From the NCBI GenBank assembly GCA_024229935.1, contig JAAERX010000094.1, positions 62,001 to 126,000 on the forward strand: a DNA stretch of 64,000 bases, given 5' to 3'. Source of the stretch: Gammaproteobacteria bacterium (lineage in GTDB: Bacteria; Pseudomonadota; Gammaproteobacteria; Steroidobacterales; GCA-2729495). The number at the start of each line of letters is the position of its first letter. Within the stretch, counting starts at the first letter, position 1. The notes beneath the pieces were generated by a model that was not told the DNA's origin, did no database searches, and was given only the letters and a program-made list of their open reading frames with translations. This document shows positions 38,753 through 49,700 of this stretch, one piece after another. A program made the position numbers and the translations under genes.

Positions 38753-39520
38753 ATTAATACCGGCGACCTTTATCTTCAAACTCCTTCAGAAATTGCCAAG
38801 CAGCTTTTTGCAATTTTCAAACCGGATGACGCACTGACAATTCTGGATATAGGCTCATGCGAAGGTCTTGACTCGATTAGGTACAGCAACATGTTTCCTG
38901 ACGCACGGGTATATGCTTTCGAGCCTTTACCCGCAAATATTGAAAAAATTGAAGCCAATTTAAAGAAATATGCTAAGCCCAACATAACAATTATTAAGGA
39001 AGCATTATCTGATCAGCAAGGCACAGCCACTTTTTTTGTTTCATCCGGCCACCCTGACAATAAACCGGCGGTTGATGAATGGGACTATGGCAATAAATCA
39101 AGCTCACTACTTGCACCACATGAGACTAAGAACACTCACAAATGGCTTGAGTTCAACGAGGAAATCACGGTCCCGACAAACACACTGGAGAATGTCTGCC
39201 AGCAGCACGGCATAGATACGATTGATTTTATACACATGGATGTTCAGGGCGCTGAACTCATGGTTTTAAGCGGAGCAGGAAAACTGCTAAGCGAAATAAA
39301 ATTAATTTGGCTTGAGGTGGAAGCCATAGAGCTTTACAAAGACCAGCCAGTTAAGGTTGATGTTGAAGAGTTCATGCGCCTGAATGACTTTCAGTTGATC
39401 AAAGATACAGTCGGCCGAACCTCGGGGGATCAGCTTTATGTGGAGAAAGCTTTCTATAAAAAAATCAAAGCCAGTATGAGCCTTCTTTCTCGCATCAATC
39501 ACTTTTTCTTTAAGAAATAG
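38753..39520 (+). CDS. FkbM family methyltransferase (third of three), apparent ATT start
   Basis: The frame is open from 38747, just after an in-frame TAA (38744-38746), to 39520. SAM motif I, TILDIGSCEG, lies at residues 29-38 counted from ATT 38753, and later motifs are YAFEPLPANIEKI and TIDFIHMDVQGAELMVLSGA. The first ATG (38891) comes after motif I, so a protein starting there would lack the SAM-binding loop. There is no ATG, GTG or TTG before motif I. ATT at 38753 has AAGG ending nine bases upstream, a good Shine-Dalgarno. ATT starts are rare (infC is the classic case), so start loss in a decaying gene is the alternative. Confidence 0.65.
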   Translation: MNTGDLYLQTPSEIAKQLFAIFKPDDALTILDIGSCEGLDSIRYSNMFPDARVYAFEPLPANIEKIEANLKKYAKPNITIIKEALSDQQGTATFFVSSGHPDNKPAVDEWDYGNKSSSLLAPHETKNTHKWLEFNEEITVPTNTLENVCQQHGIDTIDFIHMDVQGAELMVLSGAGKLLSEIKLIWLEVEAIELYKDQPVKVDVEEFMRLNDFQLIKDTVGRTSGDQLYVEKAFYKKIKASMSLLSRINHFFFKK

Positions 39521-39648
39521 TGCCACGCACATATAAAATTATGCCCTGTCCCGTCCAAAGCGACTTAGACAGCCAAACTGATCATGTATAGTTATACTCA
39601 TGAAACACAAAGCTTGAGCATAAGAGCCAAACCAGGCCAGATGATTGC

Positions 39649-40647
39649 ATGACTTTAGATTCCGGCGCCCTTAGCGTCAGCATTATCATCCCCATCTATA
39701 ATGTTGATCATTACCTGCCAGAGTGCCTTGATAGCATTCTGGCTCAGGACATGGATAAACTTCAGGTACTGTTAATCGACAATGCTTCCACCGACCAAAG
39801 CGCTGCTATCGCAAAAGAATATGCCATCAAATGGCCCCAGATTTTTAATTTCTATCAGCAGCCAACTAAAGGTGTCTCAGCCGCGAGAAACCTCGGAATA
39901 GAAAAAGCAACGGGTGACTATCTGGCATTTCTGGATGCAGATGATTGCTTTGAAGAAGCCAGCCTTAAACCGTTGCTTGACACCGCCAGAAAAGAAGATG
40001 CAGACATCCTGATTGCCAATTACTCCGACCTGCTATCGGATGGCACAAAATCGAAGAACAAGCCTTACAATATTCAGGACACAGTCATTGCAGGTCGTGT
40101 ATGGCTCGAACAGATACTTAAAAAGCGTAAATTCCTCCCTGCTGTATGGAATAAGCTTTATCGCCGAAGCTTTATGATTGAGAACAACCTTTTTTTCGAA
40201 CCAAATATCATTAGCGCTGAAGATCTACTATTTACTGTTCGTACCCTACTATTAGCAAAAACTGTAAAATCAGTAACGAATAGCTTTTATCTATATCGCA
40301 ACAGAGAAAGCTCAGTCAGCAACCGGACCGACCTGACAACTGCCATAGAGCGATTAAACTCTCACATCAAAGTAACGGAGCAGTTATTCAGAATAACTGA
40401 CTCCTGCAGCAAGCAATTACGTAAATTGATTTTGGAGCGAACTATTAAACTCAATTTGGTAGCTTTGCAGGCCTATTACAAAGCTGCAGAGAATGGTGAC
40501 GCCTCTATGGCACAGTATTTTTCACAGCTCAACGAGTTGAATCTTTATCGCTACGTCCGCTTCTCACGGTTCAGCCACTACATAGACTGGCTAACGTTGC
40601 GCTTAGGCTATGAACAATACTTTAACTGGCGGCTGCGTAAATGGTAA
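39649..40647 (+). CDS. family 2 glycosyltransferase
   Basis: 332 residues. GT-A domain with VSIIIPIYNVDHYLPECL at the N-terminus, LLIDNASTDQSAAIA (nucleotide side), GVSAARNLGIEKATGDYLAF and the DxD-type FLDADDCFE. The C-terminal part (200-332) is helical, as in EpsJ/WcaA-like enzymes. No transmembrane segment. Donor and acceptor sugars cannot be read from the sequence. It converges with the fucosyltransferase gene (18-base gap). Confidence 0.92.
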   Translation: MTLDSGALSVSIIIPIYNVDHYLPECLDSILAQDMDKLQVLLIDNASTDQSAAIAKEYAIKWPQIFNFYQQPTKGVSAARNLGIEKATGDYLAFLDADDCFEEASLKPLLDTARKEDADILIANYSDLLSDGTKSKNKPYNIQDTVIAGRVWLEQILKKRKFLPAVWNKLYRRSFMIENNLFFEPNIISAEDLLFTVRTLLLAKTVKSVTNSFYLYRNRESSVSNRTDLTTAIERLNSHIKVTEQLFRITDSCSKQLRKLILERTIKLNLVALQAYYKAAENGDASMAQYFSQLNELNLYRYVRFSRFSHYIDWLTLRLGYEQYFNWRLRKW

Positions 40648-40665
40648 GTACTGGGCAGTGCTCAG

Positions 40666-41526
40666 CTAAACCCTCTGCCAGCCAGCTGGAATCAGATCTC
40701 TTGTATTAAGTTCTTTTGTCCTGAACCAGCTCTGCGGGGCTATAACAATTTTCTCATCTGAACTGTTAAGCCAGGCACCCCACCAGGAAAAACTGCTGTT
40801 GGCGACCACATTGTGTCGGCACTGACTCATCAGAAACATTTCTTCGGAATCACGCATTTGCTCTGATTTAAGCACGTAACTATGCGCCACCCCGGTAAAA
40901 GCATCCTGCTGTTTCACCCAGTCAATATCATCACTGAACACATAGAAATGCGCACCTTGAACTTGTGACTTTATATACTCAATTGCCGCCTGATAGTAAG
41001 CAGGGCTGCAGGTGCCATGGAAATTATTCACCGTCTGATCAGCCACGTAGTCGCCGCGACGGAAATGCACGCTAACCGCGTTAGCTGTCTGAATTTCAGC
41101 CAGATAGGCGCGCGTATCTGCTGCCAAGCCATCAATATCCCATGAGAACTTCTGCCTGATTTCAGCCTCATTACTGATGAAATATTGCTCGCTCTGAAAA
41201 TAGCCATCGATCGCTATAGGGGCAGTCAGCCTGAAAAAGGCCGGATCGACGTGAAAAAATGGCTCTCTGTAAAGCTTTCGACCGAACAACTTGCGCTTGA
41301 GCTTAGCCCCTTTGGATTTTGAGAACAGTGCTTCATGCTGCTCTCTAGTGCAGACCGGCTCATCAATAGCGGTGAATTCACCCAAGTCAAAGTCACGGTC
41401 AGCATAATGCTCAAACGAGAATGTATCCAGACAGAGTGGGGCATCCAGTTTGGATGCCAACGATCTCACCGCTGCATACTGAAACATTTGATTGCCTAAG
41501 CCACCAAGCAGCCTCACTGTTATCAT
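40666..41526 (-). CDS. alpha-1,2-fucosyltransferase (GT11)
   Basis: 286 residues. The GT11 start VRLLGGLGNQMFQYAA and the GDP-fucose-binding motif VSVHFRRGDYV are both intact, followed by FYVFSDDIDWVKQ and a C-terminal NSSFSWWGAWL. It transfers L-fucose from GDP-fucose, usually alpha-1,2 to galactose. The two enzymes that make GDP-L-fucose lie next door (gmd, fcl), and a GT7-type galactosyltransferase-like enzyme is at the start of the island, so Gal-Fuc linkage is a reasonable guess. Only gene of the island on the minus strand. Confidence 0.93.
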   Translation of the reverse strand: MITVRLLGGLGNQMFQYAAVRSLASKLDAPLCLDTFSFEHYADRDFDLGEFTAIDEPVCTREQHEALFSKSKGAKLKRKLFGRKLYREPFFHVDPAFFRLTAPIAIDGYFQSEQYFISNEAEIRQKFSWDIDGLAADTRAYLAEIQTANAVSVHFRRGDYVADQTVNNFHGTCSPAYYQAAIEYIKSQVQGAHFYVFSDDIDWVKQQDAFTGVAHSYVLKSEQMRDSEEMFLMSQCRHNVVANSSFSWWGAWLNSSDEKIVIAPQSWFRTKELNTRDLIPAGWQRV

Positions 41527-41641
41527 TCAATACTCCGAAAACGCCCATCGAACAGCACTACAAAATGACTGCATGTAAGGTGTCAGCTGAACAGAGCCAG
41601 CAGCACGCACTAAAAACAGACCGCTAAGAATTCCAAGCGGC

Positions 41642-41647
41642 TATAAT
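41642..41647 (+). promoter_or_regulatory. candidate -10 hexamer for gmd-fcl
   Basis: Perfect TATAAT 36 bases before the gmd start, in the divergent gap between the fucosyltransferase gene and gmd. The -35 position has no good match, so the call is tentative. Confidence 0.35.
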
Positions 41648-41683
41648 GGCAGTGCCACCAGATTTAGCAATAGGAATAGAAAC

Positions 41684-42793
41684 TTGAAAAAAGCCCTTAT
41701 AACCGGCATCACTGGACAGGATGGTGCCTATCTCGCTGAGTTCCTACTGGGAAAAGGCTATGAAGTCCACGGCATCAAGCGCCGCTCCTCATCCTTCAAT
41801 ACAGCCCGGGTTGATCACCTGTACCATGACTTGCATGAATCAGGCGCCAAATTCTTCCTCCATCATGGCGATCTGACTGACTCGACCAACCTTATTCGGA
41901 TTATCCAACAGGTTGAGCCGGATGAAATTTATAATCTTGGCGCCCAAAGTCATGTTGGCGTTTCCTTTGAGACACCCGAGTACACAGCAGATACTGACGG
42001 ACTTGGGGCCCTGCGAATCCTCGAGGCTATCCGTATTCTGGGGCGGGAAAAACTAACTCGTTACTATCAGGCCTCCAGTTCGGAATTATTCGGCGAGGTT
42101 CAGGAAATTCCGCAAACCGAAACGACACCTTTTTATCCGCGCTCACCCTATGCGGTAGCCAAACTCTATGCATACTGGATAGCGGTCAACTATCGTGAGG
42201 CTTACGGTATTTATGCCTGCAACGGCATTCTGTTTAACCATGAGTCGCCCCTGCGTGGCGAAACCTTCGTAACGCGAAAAATCACCCGCGCCTTGGCGCG
42301 CATTCATCTTGGCCTGCAAGAATGCCTGTACCTGGGCAACATGGATGCACGACGTGACTGGGGTCATGCGCGCGACTATGTTGAGATGCAGTGGTTAATG
42401 CTCCAGCAGGAAGAGCCCGAAGATTTTGTTATTGCGACCGGCAAACAGTACTCAGTCAGAGATTTCGTCAATAGCGCGGCACAGGAGATCGGTGTGGCTA
42501 TTGAATGGCGTGGCGCAGGCGAAGATGAGCAAGGCATCGTCACCGCAGCACCGGAAGACTCTGCCATACAACCCGGCGATACACTGGTTGCAATTGATCC
42601 ACGCTATTACCGCCCGACTGAAGTAGAAACCTTACTTGGCGACCCTTCCAAAGCAAAAACAAAGCTGGGCTGGACGCCAAGAACATCATTTGCCGAGCTG
42701 GTCAGTGAAATGATGACTTCAGATTTGTCCATTGCCAAACGAGATGCGCTGGTGACCGAAGCAGGCTACAAAGCACCCAGCTTCAACGAATAA
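41684..42793 (+). CDS. gmd: GDP-mannose 4,6-dehydratase
   Basis: First step of GDP-L-fucose synthesis: GDP-D-mannose to GDP-4-keto-6-deoxymannose. 369 residues, extended SDR. NADP motif [16 protein letters not shown], the [15 protein letters not shown] stretch, and the catalytic YxxxK in [12 protein letters not shown] with [13 protein letters not shown]. The start is TTG at 41684 (AGGAA upstream). The C-terminal half includes an insertion-like acidic piece ([12 protein letters not shown]) common in longer Gmd proteins. fcl follows by 18 bases. Confidence 0.96.
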   Translation: MKKALITGITGQDGAYLAEFLLGKGYEVHGIKRRSSSFNTARVDHLYHDLHESGAKFFLHHGDLTDSTNLIRIIQQVEPDEIYNLGAQSHVGVSFETPEYTADTDGLGALRILEAIRILGREKLTRYYQASSSELFGEVQEIPQTETTPFYPRSPYAVAKLYAYWIAVNYREAYGIYACNGILFNHESPLRGETFVTRKITRALARIHLGLQECLYLGNMDARRDWGHARDYVEMQWLMLQQEEPEDFVIATGKQYSVRDFVNSAAQEIGVAIEWRGAGEDEQGIVTAAPEDSAIQPGDTLVAIDPRYYRPTEVETLLGDPSKAKTKLGWTPRTSFAELVSEMMTSDLSIAKRDALVTEAGYKAPSFNE

Positions 42794-42811
42794 ACCACCG
42801 GGACTTACATC

Positions 42812-43738
42812 ATGGATATGTCCGCCCCTATTTATGTCTCTGGCCACCGTGGTCTGGTCGGCTCCGCTATTACACGTCAGCTTGAACAGGCGGGCGCGAC
42901 CAATCTGCTGTTACATACCCGGGCAGAACTTGACCTGACTGACCAGTCAGCCGTGCAGGAATTCTTCGCCAGTACTAAGCCCACTTACGTTTTTCTGGCC
43001 GCTGCGCACGTAGGCGGCATTCACGCCAATGACACCTATCCGGCAGAATTCATTCGCGACAATCTGGAAATACAGAATAACGTGATTCATTCAGCCTGGC
43101 AGCACGGCACGTCAAAGCTATGCTTCCTTGGTTCATCATGTATTTACCCACGCATGGCTACTCAGCCTATACATGAGGATTCATTACTGACCGGACCGCT
43201 TGAGCCCACCAACGAATGGTATGCCATAGCCAAAATAGCCGGCATAAAAATGTGCCAGGCCTACCGCAAGCAATACAATTTTGATGCAATCAGCCTGATG
43301 CCAACAAACTTATATGGTCCGGGCGATAATTTTCATCCGGAAAACTCCCATGTGTTACCCGCGATGATCCGGCGCTTCCACGAGGCTAAAGAAAACGGCA
43401 CTAAGGAAGTAACTATCTGGGGCACCGGCACCCCGCGGCGTGAATTCCTGCATGTCGATGATCTGGCCGCTGCCGCGGTTTATCTGACCGAGAGCTATTC
43501 TTCTGTGGATATAGTCAATGTAGGTGTAGGTGAAGACATCAGCATTTTAAATCTGGCGAAACTTGTAGCAGAAGTCATCGGCTACAAAGGGGACATAGCT
43601 ACAGATCCCAGTAAACCGGATGGGACACCTCGTAAACTTCTTGATGTCAGCAGACTCAGCAAACTGGGCTGGCAGGCACGAATTGAATTACGGACAGGGG
43701 TTGAACAAACTTACCAGTGGTATCTCGCCAACTATTGA
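42812..43738 (+). CDS. fcl: GDP-L-fucose synthase
   Basis: Epimerase-reductase completing GDP-L-fucose. 308 residues. NADP-binding [26 protein letters not shown], catalytic [14 protein letters not shown] and the [13 protein letters not shown] segment are all conserved. It forms an operon with gmd. Its last seven bases overlap the end of a convergent phosphomannomutase relic. Confidence 0.97.
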   Translation: MDMSAPIYVSGHRGLVGSAITRQLEQAGATNLLLHTRAELDLTDQSAVQEFFASTKPTYVFLAAAHVGGIHANDTYPAEFIRDNLEIQNNVIHSAWQHGTSKLCFLGSSCIYPRMATQPIHEDSLLTGPLEPTNEWYAIAKIAGIKMCQAYRKQYNFDAISLMPTNLYGPGDNFHPENSHVLPAMIRRFHEAKENGTKEVTIWGTGTPRREFLHVDDLAAAAVYLTESYSSVDIVNVGVGEDISILNLAKLVAEVIGYKGDIATDPSKPDGTPRKLLDVSRLSKLGWQARIELRTGVEQTYQWYLANY

Positions 43739-43989
43739 CCAGAGTCACCCATCATCTGCAGCAACTCATCCCGTTTGCTCTGCATGAGTGACTCATCCGC
43801 TCTGGTTTCAACATTCAACCGGACAACCGGCTCTGTGTTTGATGCCCGGACATTAAAGCGCCAGTCGGCAAGCTCCATGCTTAGACCGTCTGTATAGTCT
43901 GTTTGCAGTGCATCTGCCTGATAGCGCTGCTCAATATCCCCGCCACAGATAGCATCCTCTTCACACATTCTGGCTTTAATACCCGGCAT
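43732..43989 (-). pseudogene. manB: C-terminal relic of phosphomannomutase/phosphoglucomutase
   Basis: Open for 85 codons, but the sequence corresponds only to domain 4 of ManB/AlgC-type enzymes: DGLSMELADWRFNVRASNTE followed by PVVRLNVET, the phosphate-binding loop RASNTEP being diagnostic. Domains 1-3, including the phosphoserine catalytic loop and metal site, are missing; only 12 bases separate the fragment from the upstream gene. A full enzyme would supply mannose 1-phosphate for GDP-mannose and hence GDP-fucose, so the relic fits the island's original gene set. Confidence 0.82.
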
Positions 43990-44001
43990 TAAATCTGTCT
44001 T

Positions 44002-46308
44002 CTAATTAAGTCTATTCCCCAACCCCTGCGGAACTTCTACATAATTACCCTGAATGAAATTCACACCAAGATCACGCAGCCCATCAAAACTAGCCTGATC
44101 CTCTACCTGCTCTGCAATCACCTTGAAGCCAACTGCTTTAGACAACCGTATGACAGCTGATACCACTTCCTGGCTGATGCTGTCAGTTGTCAGATTATGT
44201 GTATATACGCCATCCAGTTTAAGAAAATCAATATCCAAACCCTTCAGGCCCGCAAGTGAACCCACATCACTACCAAAGTCATCCAAACTGAAGGCACAAC
44301 CCATACCATGTAATACACCAACAAACCGCCGAGCATAGTCTATATCACCCAGTACTGCGCTCTCAGTCACTTCAAAACAAATCTGTGCAGGGTTCAGTTG
44401 GCTTCGATCAAGGCATTCAATAACAAAATCAAGATAGTCTGCCTCAGCCATAGTCTGGCCTGAAATATTAATTGCCACACTACGTTCATCCGGCAGTCGA
44501 ATTGCACCGCTGGCCACTGCATCCAGTGTTGCCTGAAAAACCCAACGATCCAATTCTCCAATTAACTGGTAACGTTCAGCAGCAGGAATAAATTCCTGCG
44601 GTAACACCAAGCCATCTTCCGGCTCGTTTATACGTAACAGCACTTCGACAGCAGGACCACTTGGAACACGCCCTGCTACTGAAATGATTGGCTGGGTATA
44701 AAGCTCAAAATACTGCTCCCGAAGAGCTGACTGCAACTTCCGTAACCAGTGAATCTCACCTCGTTGCCGTGCTGTTGCCTCATCCATTGCAGAATAAACA
44801 TGCACTCGACCACGACCCTGTTGCTTGGCTATATAGCATGCAGAATCTGCAGCACTGAGCACATCCTCAAGTGCCCCACTCTGCTGACCAATTTCAACCA
44901 AGCCAATACTGATACCAACATCAAAAATATGATCCTGCCAGCTAAAGCGATAACCCCGAATTGCTGCACAAACATCATCAGCAATCTGTCGGGCCTTAGC
45001 GAGTGGACACCCCGTAAGCAATAAAGAAAACTCATCACCACCCAGACGGGCAACGATGTCAGAGTCACGCACATGCTCACGTAACAATGTCGCGACTTCC
45101 CGCAGCATATTATCACCCGCTAAATGACCGCAGGTATCATTCACAACCTTAAACCGGTCCAGATCCATATAACAAAGCACATGATATCCATCTTCTGTCT
45201 TGACCTGATCAAGCGCCCGATTAACCTGTCGTTCAAATTCCCTACGATTAACAAGGCCTGTTAACGCATCATGTGATGCCTGATAGCTCATCTCTCGAGT
45301 CAGGCCACGCAACTCACCCACATCCCGCATGATAATAACCGCACCCGTCACAATATCATTTGGACCTACTATGGGGGACACTGCCACATCTATAGACACC
45401 TCATTACTGCCATCCATAGACATCAACAGTGCCCGTCGACCCATACTTACACGCTGCCGCTTTACCAAACTACGGCTAACCGGGTCACCCAGATCACGTC
45501 GATCACCCTCATCCACAAGCTTGACGACTTCGCTAAAGGCCTTCCCCATAACCTCATCACGATTAGTACCGATTAGTTTTTCTGCGGCCGCATTCATGTA
45601 ATCAATATTGGCGCTAATATCAGCAGTAATAACACCTTCACCCAGAGACTCCAGGGTAATCTGCGCCTGACGTCTACCCTGCCCAAGGGTAGCCTCAACA
45701 CTCTTCTTATAAGTAATATCCCGGGCCACTGTCAGAATGACCGAGCGACCGTGATAACGCATACGGTTACCCGTTGCCTCAACCCAGCGGGCATGTCTAT
45801 CAGCATCTATTAGCTGCAATTCATAACGAACAGCCTGCTGCCCTCCAGCCAGCTGCTCCTCAATAACACTAGAGGCACGGCTGCGATAAGCAGGATGAAT
45901 AACATCAGTTACATCACATCCAACCAGGGTTTCGGGAGGCTTACCTAGTAACTCACCAGCCTCATGATTAGCAAACATAATCTGCTCACCATGCACGAGT
46001 ATGACCTCCGGCATGGTGTCGGCAAGATCCCGAAATAAGTTTTCACGCTTACGAGCCTGCATATCCTTGGTATGAAGCGCTTCAAATAACTGGTTAATAT
46101 GTCCAGCCAGCTTATTAAGTTCAGATACACCTTTAAGAAGTTCTATACGACGACCAAAACTGGAATTTGCAGCAACCTCTTCAATCTCAGTATTTAACTG
46201 GGTTAAATGATTGCGGTAACGTATACGTGTCCGCCAGAAATAACCACATGCCCCAATAAGGAAAAGCATAAAGATGGCAAATATGATAAATCCCGGGCCC
46301 ATGCTCAT
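44002..46308 (-). CDS. membrane PAS-GGDEF-EAL protein (c-di-GMP turnover)
   Basis: 768 residues: an N-terminal transmembrane helix (about 6-25), a coiled region, two PAS-like sensor segments (about 85-200 and 210-325), a GGDEF domain (about 345-505, RLGGDEFSLLL intact) and an EAL domain (about 520-768). The EAL motif reads AVEVLLR with the catalytic Glu kept, and FEVTESAV, LDDFG and FLKLDG are present, so phosphodiesterase activity is plausible along with cyclase activity. Signal unknown. Monocistronic. Confidence 0.93.
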   Translation of the reverse strand: MSMGPGFIIFAIFMLFLIGACGYFWRTRIRYRNHLTQLNTEIEEVAANSSFGRRIELLKGVSELNKLAGHINQLFEALHTKDMQARKRENLFRDLADTMPEVILVHGEQIMFANHEAGELLGKPPETLVGCDVTDVIHPAYRSRASSVIEEQLAGGQQAVRYELQLIDADRHARWVEATGNRMRYHGRSVILTVARDITYKKSVEATLGQGRRQAQITLESLGEGVITADISANIDYMNAAAEKLIGTNRDEVMGKAFSEVVKLVDEGDRRDLGDPVSRSLVKRQRVSMGRRALLMSMDGSNEVSIDVAVSPIVGPNDIVTGAVIIMRDVGELRGLTREMSYQASHDALTGLVNRREFERQVNRALDQVKTEDGYHVLCYMDLDRFKVVNDTCGHLAGDNMLREVATLLREHVRDSDIVARLGGDEFSLLLTGCPLAKARQIADDVCAAIRGYRFSWQDHIFDVGISIGLVEIGQQSGALEDVLSAADSACYIAKQQGRGRVHVYSAMDEATARQRGEIHWLRKLQSALREQYFELYTQPIISVAGRVPSGPAVEVLLRINEPEDGLVLPQEFIPAAERYQLIGELDRWVFQATLDAVASGAIRLPDERSVAINISGQTMAEADYLDFVIECLDRSQLNPAQICFEVTESAVLGDIDYARRFVGVLHGMGCAFSLDDFGSDVGSLAGLKGLDIDFLKLDGVYTHNLTTDSISQEVVSAVIRLSKAVGFKVIAEQVEDQASFDGLRDLGVNFIQGNYVEVPQGLGNRLN

Positions 46309-46715
46309 AGCCAGCCTCGCGATTGCGCTGCTGCAAATGACCAGGCGGTTTTATACGCCATCACCAATAAACTAATATTCGGCATCCCACTCTGTTTCCG
46401 GAACCTAAAGTTATTATGTCTGGGCACAACAGAACTACACCTCAAAATTGTTGAGTCGCGCCATATTTATAGCATCAAGAATAACGCAGCGACTATATGG
46501 CTAACGGTGTTATTGAACATAAGAAGGATTTAGGTAAGACAATTATCCGCTAGTAATGGCCAAAGAAACCAGCATCATAAGATAGCTGGTTCTTCTGACT
46601 TTTATTAACAGCGTAGTAAAGCTCAGGTGGGCGGTTTTGATGCCTTTAGTAATCAACATAACAAAGCCCTCTGACATAAGCCTGTTTTCCTGAAATTTAC
46701 GCTGGTGCAGCAATG
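46309..46715. other. gene-free gap with one hairpin
   Basis: No reading frame with coding character was found. The only structure is an interrupted inverted repeat: AAGAAACCAGC (46563-46573) against GCTGGTTCTT (46585-46594), 10 bp with one bulged A and an 11-base loop. It may be a leader or processing element. Confidence 0.4.
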
Positions 46716-46743
46716 AAAAAGGCCTGCTAAAACAGGCCTTTTT
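46716..46743 (-). terminator. intrinsic terminator of the permease-VCBS gene
   Basis: A perfect 11-bp stem AAAAAGGCCTG/CAGGCCTTTTT with a 6-base loop. On the minus strand it follows the stop of the 1050-residue gene by 23 bases and ends in a T-run; being symmetric, it could also work in the other direction. Confidence 0.9.
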
Positions 46744-46766
46744 CCACATATTTAAATTACTGGTTA

Positions 46767-49700
46767 CTACCGGCTTATACGATAACGGCGGCCTGCTTCC
46801 AGATTACCTGTAATAGTGTTTGTTTCACCTGTAGACCAGGTGACTTCGACACTATCTATTAATGTGTGATCACCCAGCCCAAAATGGACTACCGGCGCAT
46901 CAAAGGATGAAAAACCACCACTTGCCTGCATTTCACGATACTGGGCTCGACCCGCGTAGTTAATCACCACTTTTGAGCCTATACCGGACCGGTTACCCTG
47001 ACCATCGTCCAGCTCAAATAATATTGCATTGCTGTTAGCATTATTATTTTGATAAGCCCATATCGGGCCAAGTACCTCACGTGCCAGGACATCAAGGTCA
47101 CCATCATTATCAATATCAATATAGGTGTAAGCACTAGACTCAGCGAATAACTGCATATCAGCATCATCCGTTCGGTCTACAAAGCCTTGTCCGGCATTGT
47201 TATGAAAGAAGTGGTTGGACTCTCTCGCCACCTGGGTATTTTCATTAAAATAACCATTAACAATATAGACGTCTTGCCACTCATCCTGATCAATATCAGC
47301 AAATTTTGCATTCCAGACCCAGCCAGCCTCACGCAGATTCAGCTCAAGTGCCTCATCAACAAATACCCCGTCATCCTGAGGCACCAGCAACACATTGGCC
47401 CGCCTTGCCCCTTGTGGAATAAGTGTAGTGAAAGCGCCTTTTACGGGCTGGTTCTCAACACGAAAATACTCCATACATACAAGATTCAACGCTTCAAACT
47501 TCCCCTCAAGCATGTAACAGGATTCAGGATCATTCTTCCACCATGACTTAAGATTCAGGTGCATACCAATACACTGACTGGTTAACCCGGCATCATTAAA
47601 ATCCAGACACATAATGGGTTGATTACGACTCAGACTGGTATTCATAATGTACTGATTAGCCCGCACCCTCAGACACTCTTCATGATTGGCCGTACCTTCA
47701 GTATCTACACACATCTCAGGAATACGAATCATTGTGGAATGATCTGTACCACTGACATTACCCATAAATATTTCAAGCCGCAGGTCATTATTTATATCGG
47801 CACTTGTCGCACTCATTGTGAGTAATGTAGTAACCGGAATTATTTCATCACCTTTAACAATCTGCTTAAGGTTACCGGCACCATCACCAAGGTAATACAA
47901 ATCCGGAACAGCAAAATCATTCCCAACAATAAGATCCAGATTGCCATCGCCACTCCAGTCAGAGAGAAGCACTGTCAGTGTTTCACCATCGACCCCCTCA
48001 AGGTCTATACGCTCAAAACTATCACCACGATTTATAAGCACTACATTGCGTGAAGCTTCTCGCCCAAGAAACTTTCGGCTCAATGCAGAACCCAAGGTCC
48101 AGTTACCCAACACAATATCAAGCTGTCCGTCTTTATTGAGGTCACCAAAACCAACAGCAGCACTCACCCAGGCACCTTCATGATTGGGCAAACGAATCTG
48201 ATTAGCATCAGAGAAATCCCCCTGATCGTTATAAACAATATAGGTACCATTGCGATAAGTGGAATAAATAAGGTCAAGCCATCCATCATTATCGATATCA
48301 ACTAATGCGACATTGGCAACAAACTCATCATGAAGACCGGCAATATTGATTTCCTGTTGCTCAAATTGACCACCCGTATTAGCATATAAATAAGCGCCGC
48401 TCTGAGAACTAACTACAACATCAGCCCAGCCATCATTATGGACATCACCGGACGCTATACCGCCAAACTCACTATAGGGCTGAGCCCAGCGCAAAATAGA
48501 GAACTGATAGGGCTGATCAACCCCCAACTGGGCACCAGTCATGCGGGTAAAGAATTTACCGTTACCTGCAACAGGCGTGTTCAGCAAGGTTGAAGAAATA
48601 TTTAGGCCATCAATGGCAGTAGTGTCAGCCCCATCAGGCAACATGACATTAGCCTGCAGCATTGGCTGAATTTCCTCCAGGGAAATACCATCTGCTGCTC
48701 GTTCAGGCATGTACTCAACAACATGGTCAAGCTTGGCCCAGGACTCCAGCATGAATGCATTCTGTTTTGCTGTAGCCCAGTTGCCATAGAGCTGTGCTAA
48801 TACACCTGTACCCACACCGATAGCAGCTATCACCACCCATAAGGTAATGCCTACTTTTCGCGAAATCGTTGTTGCAACGATCATGTAAGAGTAAACGCTA
48901 TAGATACCAAGGGTAAATAACAACACCATTGCATACATGATGGGCATACCAGTAGCCATCAGCACTGAAACCATAATTACATCAAATGTAATAGGCACCG
49001 GCATGAAGACGCCAACCAGTGCCGCCACACACAACCCAAGTAGGATCATCAGGTATGAGCCCCCGGGGAAAAGATTTGCCAGAACATCCATGGGCAGTAC
49101 GGTCACCGCCAGAGAGCCCAAAAAACCTGCCAGCACCATCAGCGGGAGTGTAGTTTTAATGATGTACCAAAGATTTCGTACAGATGCTTTGACGACCCAG
49201 ACAAATGCTTTTGGCCAGGTGCCTATTTCATCATCTTCAGGTACAGGGGCATCCAGTGCCATGTACTTAGGATTACTACTGGCAGCACCCGAAATTGCAT
49301 GCTGTGCAGTCAGTGAGACCTCTTCCTTGAAAAAATACTTGGCTAATAAGGGTATAGCCACAAGCAGGAAAAAAAGCGTAGCACCAATTTTCAGCACGGC
49401 CATATAAAAAGGAAACAGAGAGAAAACCATCGCCAGCACAATGACATTCAACGTAGGCGAACTAATCATAGCCGCAAGTGTTGTTTCTAATCGCAGGCCT
49501 GAAGAATGCAAGCCCTTTGCAATAGGGGCCGCACAATTTACGCATACACCCAACGGGGTGCCTATCAGCACCCCAAGCGCACTATTAGACCATGCACCAT
49601 CAAAACTCTTACGTTTAAACAAGGAGATCATGGTCAGTAACGCAGCAGCAAATAAAATACCAAAGGTCATACCACGCTTATTAGTACGCCCCCAATTAAC

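Noticed and set aside
46543-46749. 68-codon frame downstream of the permease-VCBS gene
   Set aside because: It starts in the terminator hairpin and has no ribosome binding site or family resemblance.
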